This document shows, piece by piece, positions 1 to 8,372 of a stretch of 64,000 bases of DNA. The notes under the pieces were generated by a model that was given only the letters and a program-made list of their open reading frames with translations, made no database searches and was not told the origin of the DNA. A program made the translations under genes and the position numbers. Numbering within the stretch: the stretch's first letter is position 1; each line of letters opens with the position of its first letter. Source of the stretch: Hyphomonadaceae bacterium (lineage in GTDB: Bacteria > Pseudomonadota > Alphaproteobacteria > Caulobacterales > Hyphomonadaceae); contig JANQQC010000062.1 of the NCBI GenBank assembly GCA_028285145.1, positions 119,478 through 183,477 on the forward strand, written 5' to 3'.

Positions 1-1
1 C

Positions 2-298
2 AAGCTGAACCTGCCATGGGGCAAAGTCCGCGATTTCGGCGCGGACTCCTACGCCCAGACAAGCGTCGAGGCCCGCGGTGTGGTCGTAGATGTTGAAGAT
101 GAAACCGGCGCGCCACGCAAGACGGTGCAGTCCCCTTACAAGTTCTCCAATGCCAAGAGCGGCATCACCAGCGAAGACCGCGCACCCGGCCGTGGCCAGC
201 ACAATCAAGAGGCCCTCTCGGACTGGCTCGATCTGTCCGAAGACGAAGTCGCAGGTCTCACAGATATCGGCGTGCTGCTCGCTGCCGAGCCTAACTAA
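2..298 (+). CDS. CaiB/BaiF-family CoA-transferase, C-terminal part (partial)
   Basis: An open frame enters from the left edge and stops at 298. About 98 residues are visible, including LPWGKVRDF and later PYKFSNAKSG and APGRGQHNQE. These resemble the conserved C-terminal end of family III CoA-transferases, which move CoA between acyl-CoAs and free acids without a ping-pong enzyme intermediate. The catalytic aspartate lies upstream of the window, so the substrate cannot be inferred. The stop is 10 bp before the nitroreductase start, so the two are probably co-transcribed. The family call rests on resemblance of a short tail and is moderately sure. Confidence 0.65.
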   Translation, partial: KLNLPWGKVRDFGADSYAQTSVEARGVVVDVEDETGAPRKTVQSPYKFSNAKSGITSEDRAPGRGQHNQEALSDWLDLSEDEVAGLTDIGVLLAAEPN

Positions 299-308
299 GG
301 AAAACCAG

Positions 309-980
309 ATGGATGTCTCACAGGCCGTAAAACAGCGCATCTCGACACGGGCGTTTCTCGACACGCCCATCAGCGCGTCTGAAATCAAGGACTGGCTGGC
401 CGCCGCCCAGCGCGCACCGTCGGGCGGTAACGTCCAGCCATGGCGCGTCATCGTCGTCACCGGTGACGAGCGTCAGGCCATAGTCGATCTCGCCGGCAAG
501 ACGTTGATGGCAAATCCGGCCGGCGAAGCCACCGACCGCCCGATCTACCCCAAAGGGCTCGGCGAGCCCTATATGGAGCGTCGCCGCCGTTGCGCCGCGA
601 TGATGTATGAAAAGGTCGGCATTGGATACGATGACAAGATGGCCCGCATGGGCTGGATGGCCAAGAATTTCGAGTTCTTCGGCGCACCGGTCGGCGTCTT
701 CTTCGTGATTGACGAAAGCATGGGCCACGGCCAATGGGCCCATACCGGCATGTTCATGCAGACCCTCGCCCTGCTCGCCGAGGAGCGCGGCTGGGCGACC
801 TGCATGCAGGAAGCATGGGGCATGCTGCGAACCAGCCTGAAAACACATTTCGGCCTCGCTGAAACAGAGATGGTCTATTGCGGCATGGCCCTCGGCCATC
901 CGGACAAGAAAGCATCTGTGAACACACTCTACACCGAGCGGGCAGAGGTGGAGGAATTTGCGGAGCTCAAAGGCTTCTAA
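309..980 (+). CDS. Nitroreductase-family FMN oxidoreductase
   Basis: A 223-residue protein beginning MDVSQAVKQRISTRAF. The early RxSxRxF and PSGGNVQPW segments are the usual FMN-binding signature of the nitroreductase fold, and the family length is 190-230 residues. Such enzymes use NAD(P)H to reduce nitroaromatics, quinones or flavins in the cytoplasm. The frame is open further upstream, but the ATG at 309 is preceded by an AAGGA ribosome site and gives the normal N-terminus. It follows the CoA-transferase gene closely. The physiological substrate cannot be deduced. Confidence 0.88.
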   Translation: MDVSQAVKQRISTRAFLDTPISASEIKDWLAAAQRAPSGGNVQPWRVIVVTGDERQAIVDLAGKTLMANPAGEATDRPIYPKGLGEPYMERRRRCAAMMYEKVGIGYDDKMARMGWMAKNFEFFGAPVGVFFVIDESMGHGQWAHTGMFMQTLALLAEERGWATCMQEAWGMLRTSLKTHFGLAETEMVYCGMALGHPDKKASVNTLYTERAEVEEFAELKGF

Positions 981-1023
981 GTTCAGCCCTATTCTTACCA
1001 AGGCAGCAAGCAAGCGTGGCTGA

Positions 1024-1623
1024 ATGGAGTTTACACGGCGCACTGTATCGGTTGGTCTTCTTGCGTTTCCTTTGGGTGCGACAGACGCAGCCACTCACAA
1101 TGCACCATGGCCCCAGCGCTTGATCCGCGCCGCCCGCCAACAAATCGGCGTCACGCGCTACTACGACCCATCCTACGTCTCCCTCGCCTATCCAGGCGGC
1201 GACGTGCCGGACGACCGGGGCGTCTGCATAGACGTGATCATCCGTGCCTATCGCGACGCCTTCGCGTTCGACTTCCAGCAAGCCATTCACGAGGATATGA
1301 GGAGCAATTTCTCAGCGTATCCGGATCGGTGGGGCCTGCGCCGGCCGGATCGCAACATCGATCACCGCCGCGTCCCGAACATGGAAATCTGGCTCGCCCG
1401 GCACGAAAACGAACGCGCCGATCTCGACTGGCAGCCCGGTGATCTAATGACCTGCATCGTCGGCGGGAGCCTGCCCCACATCGCCATCGTCTCAGACCGG
1501 CGCGGATGGGATGGCCAGTACAAGGTCATCCACAATATCGGTGCCGGCGCTCATGAAGAGAGCTTGCTCGGCCTCTACAGTAACGAACGCCGGTTCCGGT
1601 TTCAGCCGTCAGAGCTCAGTTGA
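1024..1623 (+). CDS. DUF1287 family exported protein
   Basis: A 199-residue protein with an N-terminal TRRTVSVGLLAF segment, a twin-arginine-like or Sec export signal. The mature part has QIGVTRYYDPSYVSLAYPGG, then DRGVCIDVIIRAYR, PDRNIDHRRVPNME, PGDLMTC and LPHIAIVSD. This succession of motifs is typical of DUF1287, a group related to NlpC/P60-type cysteine hydrolases. The Cys in GVCIDV and the His in LPHIAIV are the likely catalytic pair, by analogy with that fold. A periplasmic role on peptidoglycan is plausible but inferred. The 3' end overlaps the convergent SRPBCC gene by 8 bp. Confidence 0.78.
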   Translation: MEFTRRTVSVGLLAFPLGATDAATHNAPWPQRLIRAARQQIGVTRYYDPSYVSLAYPGGDVPDDRGVCIDVIIRAYRDAFAFDFQQAIHEDMRSNFSAYPDRWGLRRPDRNIDHRRVPNMEIWLARHENERADLDWQPGDLMTCIVGGSLPHIAIVSDRRGWDGQYKVIHNIGAGAHEESLLGLYSNERRFRFQPSELS

Positions 1624-2038
1624 TGAGGTTACGCAAACGCGTGAGGTGCTCGTCCCAACCGCGGTCCGTCCCTTTCATTTCGCTGATCACCCGATCAGCT
1701 TCCACAGCATCGAAGGTGTGCGTCATTGTCAACACCGTGCCGTCGGCAAGATCGGTAAGGGTCCACTCGACCACTGACGCCGCTTTCGGGCCACCATGAT
1801 AGCTGAACGTGTAGACGAGGCGGTTTGGCTCGTCTGTCTCCAGCACATCTCCCCAGAGTAACCTCTTGTCCTCGGCATCGGGGTTTTCCCGAAGCAAGGC
1901 ATAGTCGCTACCCGCTTTCATCGTCTCCCGTCCCTCGTGGAACCAGCGCGCCAGCTTTTCCGGCTCGGTCAGATAGGTCCAAACCCGCGCTCTGGGCGCG
2001 TCAAGGTAAATCGTCTTCACCAGTTTTGCTTCAGTCAT
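1616..2038 (-). CDS. SRPBCC / AHSA1-domain protein
   Basis: A 140-residue protein starting MTEAKLVKTIYLDAPRARVW. The run APRARVWTYLTEPEKLARWF is the classical start of the Bet v1-like START/SRPBCC fold, and the C-terminal GWDEHLTRLRNLI helix completes it. These small hydrophobic-cavity proteins bind lipophilic ligands. In bacteria they are very often encoded directly behind an ArsR-type regulator, as here, where the start overlaps the regulator stop by 8 bp. The two genes therefore form a translationally coupled operon. The ligand is unknown. Confidence 0.88.
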   Translation of the reverse strand: MTEAKLVKTIYLDAPRARVWTYLTEPEKLARWFHEGRETMKAGSDYALLRENPDAEDKRLLWGDVLETDEPNRLVYTFSYHGGPKAASVVEWTLTDLADGTVLTMTHTFDAVEADRVISEMKGTDRGWDEHLTRLRNLIN

Positions 2039-2345
2039 CGTCGCCCTCCACGGCAGCCTTCAGTTTATCGAGTTTGTCGTCCCAGAACCGGCTGTAGAAT
2101 TCGAGCCAGTCCGCCACAGTCTTCAGGCCTTCAGGCGCGAGGCGGTTTACGCGCTCCCGCCCTCTCGCCTCAACCGAGATCAGTCCGCCATCCCTGAGGA
2201 CACCCAGATGCTTGGCGACAGCAGGCCGCGTCATCTCAAATCGTGAGGCAATCTCGTTCACTGTCATCTCGCTGGTGGCGAGCATCGCCATGATCTCCCG
2301 ACGGGTGGGGTCTGCAATGGCGCGGAAAACAGCTTGATCAGTCAT
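2031..2345 (-). CDS. ArsR-family winged-helix transcriptional regulator
   Basis: A 104-residue regulator starting MTDQAVFRAIADPTRREI. The DPTRREIMAML and TVNEIASRFEMTRPAVAKHL segments are the winged helix-turn-helix core of the ArsR/SmtB superfamily. The CxC-type metal site is absent, so it belongs to the non-metal group usually paired with SRPBCC proteins. A start at 2402 is possible but would place the promoter inside the gene. The start at 2345 leaves a clean promoter and operator upstream. It probably represses its own operon. Confidence 0.88.
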   Translation of the reverse strand: MTDQAVFRAIADPTRREIMAMLATSEMTVNEIASRFEMTRPAVAKHLGVLRDGGLISVEARGRERVNRLAPEGLKTVADWLEFYSRFWDDKLDKLKAAVEGDDD

Positions 2346-2348
2346 GGG

Positions 2349-2398
2349 ATATGAAACCTTTCGGTTTCCATATAAGAAACCAAACAGTTTCATGTCAA
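2349..2398 (-). promoter_or_regulatory. Promoter and operator of the ArsR-SRPBCC operon
   Basis: Read on the minus strand there is TTGACA (2393-2398), a 17-bp spacer and TTATAT (2370-2375), a near-consensus sigma-70 promoter. The spacer holds the inverted repeat GAAAC-N6-GTTTC (2376-2391). A second, longer inverted repeat with arms ATATGAAACC/GGTTTCCATAT lies at 2349-2373, over the -10 region and likely start site. Both share the GAAAC/GTTTC half-site. This is the arrangement expected for an autorepressing ArsR protein. Binding itself is inferred. Confidence 0.7.
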
Positions 2399-2440
2399 GC
2401 ACCCACTGGCGCGGCGCGCAAAGCCGGTTAGAAGAGGCGC

Positions 2441-3220
2441 ATGAAAATTGCGACCTGGAATGTGAACTCTGTGAAGGCCCGCCTGCCCACTGTGCTGGAC
2501 GTGCTGAAACAGATCGATTGCGATGTGATCGTCCTGCAGGAGATCAAATGTGAGACCGACGCCTTCCCCTACATGGAGATCGAAGAGCTCGGCTATAATT
2601 GCGCCGTCCACGGCCAGAAGAGCTATAACGGCGTGGCCCTGCTCTCGAAGCATCCGATAGAGGACATCCAGAAAAACCTGCCGACCTATGAGGATGACGA
2701 GCAGGCCCGCTATATAGAAGCCCTGATCCTGTCAGACGCCCCAATCCGCGTTGGTGGAATCTACCTCCCGAACGGAAATCCAGCGCCCGGCGACAAGTAC
2801 GACTACAAACTTCGCTGGATGGACGCTCTTACGCAGCACGCCTCAGCCCTCCTCCAGCAGGAAGAAGCTTTCGTCCTTGGTGGCGACTACAATGTCATCC
2901 CGCGAGACGTGGACTGCTGGGATGCAGAGGTCTGGGCCGATGACGCCCTCGCCCTGACTGAAACACGCGCCGCTTTCCGCCGCCTGAAATCACTCGGCCT
3001 GACAGAAGCCTTCGAGGTGACCGACGACCGCGCCCACCAGTACACATTCTGGGATTATCAGGGCGGGGCCTTCCAGAAGGATCACGGAATCCGCATCGAT
3101 CACCTGCTCTGCAGTCCGCAGGCCGCCGACAGGCTCGAAAGCGTTGAAATCTTCAAGAAGGCCCGCGAGCTGACCAAACCGTCAGACCATGTCCCGGTGA
3201 TCGGAACATTCGCCGGCTAG
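2441..3220 (+). CDS. xthA: Exodeoxyribonuclease III
   Basis: A 259-residue member of the exonuclease III/AP-endonuclease family. The first residues MKIATWNVNSVKARL, then VIVLQEIKCE, GGDYNVIPRDVDCWD and the final PSDHVPVIG are the metal-binding and catalytic motifs (Asn7, Glu in LQEIK, Asp-Asn in GDYNV, His in SDHVPV). The enzyme cuts at abasic sites and removes nucleotides 3' to 5' in base excision repair. Length is normal for the family. It is divergent from the ArsR operon and overlaps the next convergent gene by 4 bp. Confidence 0.95.
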   Translation: MKIATWNVNSVKARLPTVLDVLKQIDCDVIVLQEIKCETDAFPYMEIEELGYNCAVHGQKSYNGVALLSKHPIEDIQKNLPTYEDDEQARYIEALILSDAPIRVGGIYLPNGNPAPGDKYDYKLRWMDALTQHASALLQQEEAFVLGGDYNVIPRDVDCWDAEVWADDALALTETRAAFRRLKSLGLTEAFEVTDDRAHQYTFWDYQGGAFQKDHGIRIDHLLCSPQAADRLESVEIFKKARELTKPSDHVPVIGTFAG

Positions 3221-3591
3221 TCTTTCACACAGCGCGCATTGTAGCGGCTGATCTCATCATTCAGCGCCATGCCCTGCGCCTGAACACTGGCTTCGGCAGC
3301 TTCAAACTCCGACTTCGCGGATTCATAAACCGTCAGCGCGGTGTCCGCCTTCATGGCGTTCTCTTCACTGAATAGACGCAAATCTTCCGCTTCTTCCCAA
3401 GCATCACCGGCTAGTTCGGCCTCAGCCGCCGCTTCGTCGCGAGCTGCCTGCGCCGCCTCATACGCAGCCGTCTTTGCCTTGAAGCCGGACGCCAGCGAGT
3501 TGCAGGTCCTGATCTCAGACGGGCTCATCGCCGCGGCAAGCGGTGAAAGTGCAAAAGCGGCAACAAGGGCGGGGATCAGAAGGCGTGACAT
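3217..3591 (-). CDS. Exported small coiled-coil protein, function unknown
   Basis: A 124-residue protein with a clear Sec signal peptide (MSRLLIPALVAAFALSPLAA). The mature part is alanine- and glutamate-rich, with heptad-like spacing throughout, suggesting one long helix or helical hairpin. Two cysteines, near the N-terminus of the mature part (RTCNS) and at the extreme C-terminus (ARCVKD), could form a disulphide that closes the hairpin in the periplasm. I do not recognise a named family. Neighbours give no clear functional hint. Confidence 0.6.
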   Translation of the reverse strand: MSRLLIPALVAAFALSPLAAAMSPSEIRTCNSLASGFKAKTAAYEAAQAARDEAAAEAELAGDAWEEAEDLRLFSEENAMKADTALTVYESAKSEFEAAEASVQAQGMALNDEISRYNARCVKD

Positions 3592-3702
3592 CTAAAGAGC
3601 GTCTCCTGTGAATTTGACGGCAGAATGGCGGGATCGAAAAATCAATAACAACAAGGGCCTGAAGGCTATCTGAACACGCGTGCCTCGTTTTCGCCTTGTC
3701 TG

Positions 3703-4773
3703 CTACCGGTTCATGAAGCGGCCCCAGGGGGACTCGTCAGGTTCGGGCGGCGGCGGTTCATCCCGCTCGCGCTCTTCCTCGTCGCGTGCTTTCGAGACCG
3801 AGTCGATCAAATGGAACACGGCAGCAAAATCGTTGAGCAGATCGCGCATGCGCTGGGGGTCATCCAGCGGTGTGAACATGCTGCCCGGCTCGAACAGGTC
3901 AGTGCCTTCCACAGCAATCAGCATCTCGCCACCGGCAAAAGCGCACCGCAGCTTCTTGCCACGAAACGTGTTCTCCAGATCGATCAGCTTCTGCATGAAG
4001 TCCGGGGTCAGAATATAGCGGCTTTCCACCTGATCGGTGGTGTAAACCTCAAACGCTTTTTCGAAGTCCGGGCTTTCCAGCGTCGCTCTCTGCAAGCCAC
4101 CGCCGCCCCCAAAGCGATTGAAGAAGCCCGCATCTCGTGTCACCAGCGTCCGGCCATAGAACGTCTTGTGAAACTGGAAGCGCAGGCACTGTCCCCGGAA
4201 GATCGTCACCCATGTCGTCCGCGTCCGGCCGTTGGAGTCGCGCGTTGTCCGCTTCTCTTCCAGATGCGCCTCATAGAACTCGAAATCGACGCCATTGCGC
4301 CTGCCGGAAAGGTGATCCTCAAAATTGGAACGATCCCAGCTTCCAATCAGACGAGCTGACTTGAAATCATGGATGCTGGCCATCCGGCCCGGCTGGTCGA
4401 CATATCCAAGGCCCAGCCTGGATGCCACAGGTTCGACAATCAGGCTCTTGGCCTGCTTGCCCACCCGGCTGATCGGCATGCGCCCGAATCCGGCAATCGC
4501 CGCGCCGACTATCCCGGACAGAATGGCCAGTTGAGGCACACGAAAGACAAGCAGGCTCGCCGCAATACCAATCGCCGCCACCAGCCCGCCGCCCCACATG
4601 GTTTTGCGGGCCGTGTCGGCGGCGCTGATCCGTTCCTGCTCCCGCGCCTGAAGCGCCGGGCGGATATCTCGTTCGAACACGCGCGCAAAATCACGGAACT
4701 CTTCTGGGAGTCCCTCAAGCGCCAGGCTGACGGCCGGATCGACAGGCGTGTTGTCAGATGTCGGCGTAGACAT
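3703..4773 (-). CDS. DUF3137 family membrane protein
   Basis: A protein of about 356 residues from the ATG at 4773 (or 364 from 4797). A hydrophobic region ([16 protein letters not shown], then a second segment ending [10 protein letters not shown]) forms two membrane spans near residues 60-105. It is followed by a soluble domain containing [13 protein letters not shown] and [11 protein letters not shown], typical of DUF3137 proteins. The C-terminus is a charged proline-rich tail. Function of the family is not established. The start lies inside the end of ilvD, so it is the second gene of a leftward operon. Confidence 0.7.
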   Translation of the reverse strand: MSTPTSDNTPVDPAVSLALEGLPEEFRDFARVFERDIRPALQAREQERISAADTARKTMWGGGLVAAIGIAASLLVFRVPQLAILSGIVGAAIAGFGRMPISRVGKQAKSLIVEPVASRLGLGYVDQPGRMASIHDFKSARLIGSWDRSNFEDHLSGRRNGVDFEFYEAHLEEKRTTRDSNGRTRTTWVTIFRGQCLRFQFHKTFYGRTLVTRDAGFFNRFGGGGGLQRATLESPDFEKAFEVYTTDQVESRYILTPDFMQKLIDLENTFRGKKLRCAFAGGEMLIAVEGTDLFEPGSMFTPLDDPQRMRDLLNDFAAVFHLIDSVSKARDEEERERDEPPPPEPDESPWGRFMNR

Positions 4774-6481
4774 GCCGTTCGCCTGCGAAACCCTCATGCG
4801 TCACAGCCCCCTTGTGGGCGGGACCGACAAGCTTCGCGAACTTCGCCAGGGCACCTGATCCATAATTGGTCTCGCGCGGTGTCCACTCGCGTTGCCGGTC
4901 CTGCAGCTCCGCCGGTGTCAGCATGACGTCGATCGTGCCAGTTTCAGCGTCAATCGAGATCATGTCGCCATCCTTGATCAGCCCGATGGGGCCACCCTTG
5001 GCAGCTTCCGGGCCGACATGGCCAATACAGAAACCGCGCGTCGCCCCGGAGAACCGGCCATCGGTGATCAGCGCGACCTTGTCGCCCATGCCCTGCCCGT
5101 AAATCGCTGCTGTGGTCGACAACATCTCACGCATGCCCGGGCCGCCGGTCGCGCCCTCATAACGAATCACCAGCACATCGCCTTCATTGTAGTCGCGCGC
5201 CTCGACGGCTTCGAAGCAGGCCTGCTCGCCATCAAAGACGCGGGCTGGCCCTTGGAATTGCAGGCTTTCGAGCCCCGCCACTTTCACAATGGCTCCGTCC
5301 GGAGCGAGCGAGCCCCACAGTCCGACAACACCGCCCGTCGGTGTCAGCGGGTTCGATACGGGGCGAATAACATCCTGATCAGGATCCCAGGTCACGCCTT
5401 CCAGTTCTTCGGCCCATGTCTTTCCGGTCGCTGTCAGGCAATCAGCATTGATAAGCCCGGCCTCGTGAAGCGTTTTCATGAGCATCGGCACGCCCCCCGC
5501 CTCGCCGAAATCCTTGGCGACATAGTTTCCGCCCGGCTTCAGGTCCGCGAGCCAAGGCGTCTTCTTGAAGATCTCCGCCATATCCTTGAGTTCGAACTGC
5601 ACACCGCACTCGTGCGCCATTGCTGGCAGGTGCAGCGCGGCATTCGTAGAGCCGCCGGTCGCGGCCACGACGATGGCTGCGTTCTCAAACGCTTCGCGCG
5701 TACAGATATCGCGTGGACGCAGATTTTTCTCGATCAGCGCCATCACAGCCTCGCCAGATGCCACAGCGTATGCATCCCGGTTCGTGAACGGAGCCGGCAA
5801 GGAAGACGAGAGTGGAAGCGCGAGGCCGATTGCCTCCGAGACACAGGCCATCGTGTTGGCGGTAAACTGGCCCCCGCAAGCCCCGTCACCCGGACATGCG
5901 ATCTTCTCAAGCGCGGTCAGCTTCTCCGCTGTCATATCGTTGGAACCCGCCGCATGCGCGCCCACCGCTTCAAAGACGTCCAGCACGGTGACATCCCGCC
6001 CCTCGAAACTGCCCGGCAGGATCGATCCGCCATAGAGAAACACGCTTGGCACGTTGAGCCGCAGCATGGCCATCATCATGCCCGGTAGGGACTTGTCGCA
6101 CCCGGCCACGCCCACCAGCGCATCGTAGGAATGCCCACGGATTGTCAGCTCGACAGAGTCCGCGATCGCTTCTCGGGACACCAGGGACGAGCGCATCCCT
6201 TCATGACCCATGGCAATGCCGTCAGTCACCGTGATCGTGCAGAACTCGCGCGGCGTCCCGTCGGCGGCCTTGACCCCTTCGGACACCGCATGCGCCTGAC
6301 GCATCAAAGCTGTGTTGCACGGTGCTGCTTCATTCCAGCACGACGCCACACCGACGAAAGGTTTCTTGATGTCTTTCGTCGACAAGCCCATCGCATAATA
6401 ATAGCTGCGGTGAGGGGCCCGCGCCGGGCCCTCGGTCACGTGTCGGGATGGTAGGCGGGATTTGTCCCAGGTCTTGGTCAT
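4754..6481 (-). CDS. ilvD: Dihydroxy-acid dehydratase
   Basis: A 575-residue IlvD/Edd-family enzyme. It converts 2,3-dihydroxy acids to 2-keto acids in valine and isoleucine synthesis. The iron-sulphur cluster cysteines appear in [21 protein letters not shown] and [34 protein letters not shown] near the C-terminus is the other strongly conserved block. Length is normal. It starts divergently from the split-barrel gene at 6639 across a 157-bp gap containing a perfect inverted repeat. Confidence 0.96.
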   Translation of the reverse strand: MTKTWDKSRLPSRHVTEGPARAPHRSYYYAMGLSTKDIKKPFVGVASCWNEAAPCNTALMRQAHAVSEGVKAADGTPREFCTITVTDGIAMGHEGMRSSLVSREAIADSVELTIRGHSYDALVGVAGCDKSLPGMMMAMLRLNVPSVFLYGGSILPGSFEGRDVTVLDVFEAVGAHAAGSNDMTAEKLTALEKIACPGDGACGGQFTANTMACVSEAIGLALPLSSSLPAPFTNRDAYAVASGEAVMALIEKNLRPRDICTREAFENAAIVVAATGGSTNAALHLPAMAHECGVQFELKDMAEIFKKTPWLADLKPGGNYVAKDFGEAGGVPMLMKTLHEAGLINADCLTATGKTWAEELEGVTWDPDQDVIRPVSNPLTPTGGVVGLWGSLAPDGAIVKVAGLESLQFQGPARVFDGEQACFEAVEARDYNEGDVLVIRYEGATGGPGMREMLSTTAAIYGQGMGDKVALITDGRFSGATRGFCIGHVGPEAAKGGPIGLIKDGDMISIDAETGTIDVMLTPAELQDRQREWTPRETNYGSGALAKFAKLVGPAHKGAVTHEGFAGERHVYADI

Positions 6482-6580
6482 TAAAGTGTCCTCGTGCTCC
6501 TAGCGGCCTACCGAACCGGTTTCGACTTGTCACGTGCCGCCTTAAGTCGCTGTGCCCGCATGACTTATATGCAAATCACA

Positions 6581-6597
6581 ACGGTGGCGACCACCGT
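6581..6597. promoter_or_regulatory. Perfect inverted repeat between ilvD and the split-barrel gene
   Basis: ACGGTGG-CGA-CCACCGT is a perfect 7-bp dyad, 42 bp upstream of the rightward start at 6639 and about 100 bp upstream of ilvD. Its position between divergent genes suggests an operator for one or both. The cognate regulator is not identifiable here. It has no T-tract and so is not a terminator. Confidence 0.4.
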
Positions 6598-6638
6598 GCG
6601 AAAACTGCAAATTCAACCGGCAGTGCAGGAGTGTCGCG

Positions 6639-7259
6639 ATGAAGAATTTCGGTGAGATCGCTTTCACGGACAAAGTGAAGCAAGAGCAGGTCGATCATGG
6701 CTCGCGCGAAGCCTATGCCGGTATGACGGCGCGGCCCGCACCGGAGGGGCTCGGCGAACGGGAGGCCGCCTTCATCTCGCTCCGCGACAGCTTCTACATG
6801 GCAACTGTCTCGGAAACGGGTTGGCCCTATGTACAACATCGCGGCGGGCCGCACGGGTTCCTTAAAGTGTTGTCTCCCACCCGGCTTGGCTTCGCGGACT
6901 ATCGCGGCAATCGCCAATACGTCTCGGTCGGCAACCTCAAGACCGACAACCGCGTATCGCTCTTCCTCATGGACTATCCAAATCGCGCGCGCCTGAAGCT
7001 GCTGGCCCGGTCAAACGTCGAAAACGCAGAAGACAATCCAGAGCTCGCATCTGCGCTTGCCGTTGAGGGTACCGGCAAGGTCGAGCGCCTCTTCACGCTA
7101 GATATTGAAGCCTTCGACTGGAACTGCCCGCAATTCATCACGCCGCGCTTTACCGAAGCCGAACTCACCTCAGCCTTCGCGCCTATGGTTCAGGAACTGG
7201 AGTACCTCAAAGCCGAGAACGCCCGGCTAAGAGACCGGCTCAGTCACTCGTCTCCGTAA
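6639..7259 (+). CDS. Pyridoxamine 5'-phosphate oxidase-family (FMN split-barrel) protein
   Basis: A 206-residue protein with the PNPOx-like split barrel. AFISLRDSFYMATVSETGWPYVQHRGGP leads into the barrel, and LGFADYRGNRQYVSVGNL and DNRVSLFLMDYPNRARLKL are its usual FMN-contacting strands. A short C-terminal coiled segment (LEYLKAENARLRDRL) is added. The family includes pyridoxamine phosphate oxidases, flavin reductases and haem-degrading proteins, and the precise reaction is not visible. Its end overlaps the convergent asparaginase gene by 16 bp. Confidence 0.82.
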   Translation: MKNFGEIAFTDKVKQEQVDHGSREAYAGMTARPAPEGLGEREAAFISLRDSFYMATVSETGWPYVQHRGGPHGFLKVLSPTRLGFADYRGNRQYVSVGNLKTDNRVSLFLMDYPNRARLKLLARSNVENAEDNPELASALAVEGTGKVERLFTLDIEAFDWNCPQFITPRFTEAELTSAFAPMVQELEYLKAENARLRDRLSHSSP

Positions 7260-8263
7260 ATCGCGGTCTCGATGCCATCCGGATCAATGGATCCGCGATA
7301 CATACCGGCTGAGTTGAATACGAAAGCGGCCTCACCGTCGCCATCCATCAGGACAAGACCACCATCGCCGCCAAGCGCGGCCACCTGGCCCAGCGCGTTC
7401 TCTGCCGCCGTTTCGATGTCCTCACCAGCAAGCTCAACCCGCGCGCAGACCGTCTTCGCGACGCCAACCCGAATGAAGTATTCGCCATGCCCGGTCGCGG
7501 AGACGGCGCACACACCATTCTGCGCATAGGTCGCCGCGCCAATCAGAGGCGAGTCACCCACGCGACCTGCCGTCTTCGCGGTCATGCCGCCGGTGGTCGT
7601 CGCAGCCGCAACATTACCATCCTGATCAATCGCAACGGCACCAACCGTACCGTGCCGATCCGCCGCCGTCCGCGCGCGCCGCTCCAGAACCCGTTCAAGA
7701 GACTCCCGGCGGCGGTCGGTGTCGAAATAGCTGTTGTCGACCATCTCCAGACCCTGTCGGGCGGCGAACGCATCTGCGCCTTGCCCGGCAAACATCACAT
7801 GGTCGGACCGGTCCATGACCGCGCGCGCGGCGAGGATCGGGTTCTTCACCCGCTTCACGCCCGCAACCGCTCCGGCGTTCCGGTCACTCCCATCCATGAT
7901 CGACGCATCGAGTTCATGTCGTCCCGCCGCCGTGAAGACCGCGCCATGCCCGGCATTGAACAACGGATCATCTTCCATGGGGATCACGGCAGCCTGAACG
8001 GCATCCACGGCCGATCCGCCGTCGCGGAGCACATCCGCGCCCGCCTGCAGCGCCGTCTCCAGCGCCGCGCGATAGGCCGCTTCCTGTTCCTCTGTCAGGT
8101 TCTCCCGCAGGATCACCCCCGCCCCGCCATGGATCGCGAGCCGCCATTCCGGGCGCTCAGGGACAGGTTCGACCGTGCTACAGGCCGTCGACGCGCTCAT
8201 CAGTGCGATCAGGCACATCAAGGCGCGTACCGGAGCCCGGCGGGCCGTCTGGTTCGTCGTCAT
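7244..8263 (-). CDS. Isoaspartyl peptidase / L-asparaginase (Ntn-hydrolase), lipoprotein
   Basis: A plant-type (EC 3.4.19.5/3.5.1.1) asparaginase of about 339 residues. RLAIHGGAGV near the N-terminus, DPLFNAGHGAVF and the HGTVGAVAID cleavage site, where the Thr becomes the new N-terminal nucleophile, identify the family, as does TTGGMTAKTAGRVGDSPLIGAG-like sequence after it. The leader ends in a lipobox (SASTAC), so the protein is probably anchored in the periplasm. Several ATGs lie at the 5' end (8281-8263). I chose 8263 because it gives a leader of about 28 residues. Confidence 0.88.
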   Translation of the reverse strand: MTTNQTARRAPVRALMCLIALMSASTACSTVEPVPERPEWRLAIHGGAGVILRENLTEEQEAAYRAALETALQAGADVLRDGGSAVDAVQAAVIPMEDDPLFNAGHGAVFTAAGRHELDASIMDGSDRNAGAVAGVKRVKNPILAARAVMDRSDHVMFAGQGADAFAARQGLEMVDNSYFDTDRRRESLERVLERRARTAADRHGTVGAVAIDQDGNVAAATTTGGMTAKTAGRVGDSPLIGAATYAQNGVCAVSATGHGEYFIRVGVAKTVCARVELAGEDIETAAENALGQVAALGGDGGLVLMDGDGEAAFVFNSAGMYRGSIDPDGIETAIYGDE

Positions 8264-8366
8264 CATCGTCATCCCCATCATCCCAAGGCCCTGAATTGCG
8301 CCAGCGCCAGATAAAGTATTGCACCAGCGCCAGAACGATCAGCAGGAACAGAAGCAGCTTCGCCAT
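8178..8366 (-). CDS. Possible small membrane-anchored acidic protein
   Basis: A 62-residue frame whose start lies 6 bp after the valS stop. It begins MAKLLLFLLIVLALVQYFIW, a convincing single membrane span. An RWRN segment follows, then an aspartate-rich cytoplasmic or periplasmic tail. It overlaps the 5' end of the asparaginase gene in another frame, and the aspartate run is the same DNA that encodes that gene's methionine-rich first codons. The hydrophobic start and close spacing to valS favour a real gene. The overlap counts against it. Confidence 0.45.
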   Translation of the reverse strand: MAKLLLFLLIVLALVQYFIWRWRNSGPWDDGDDDDDDEPDGPPGSGTRLDVPDRTDERVDGL

Positions 8367-8372
8367 TGTTGT

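Noticed and set aside
4892..6088. Long open frame antisense to ilvD (398 codons)
   Set aside because: ilvD is unmistakable. The antisense frame is open because of high GC and codon bias and has no recognisable protein features.
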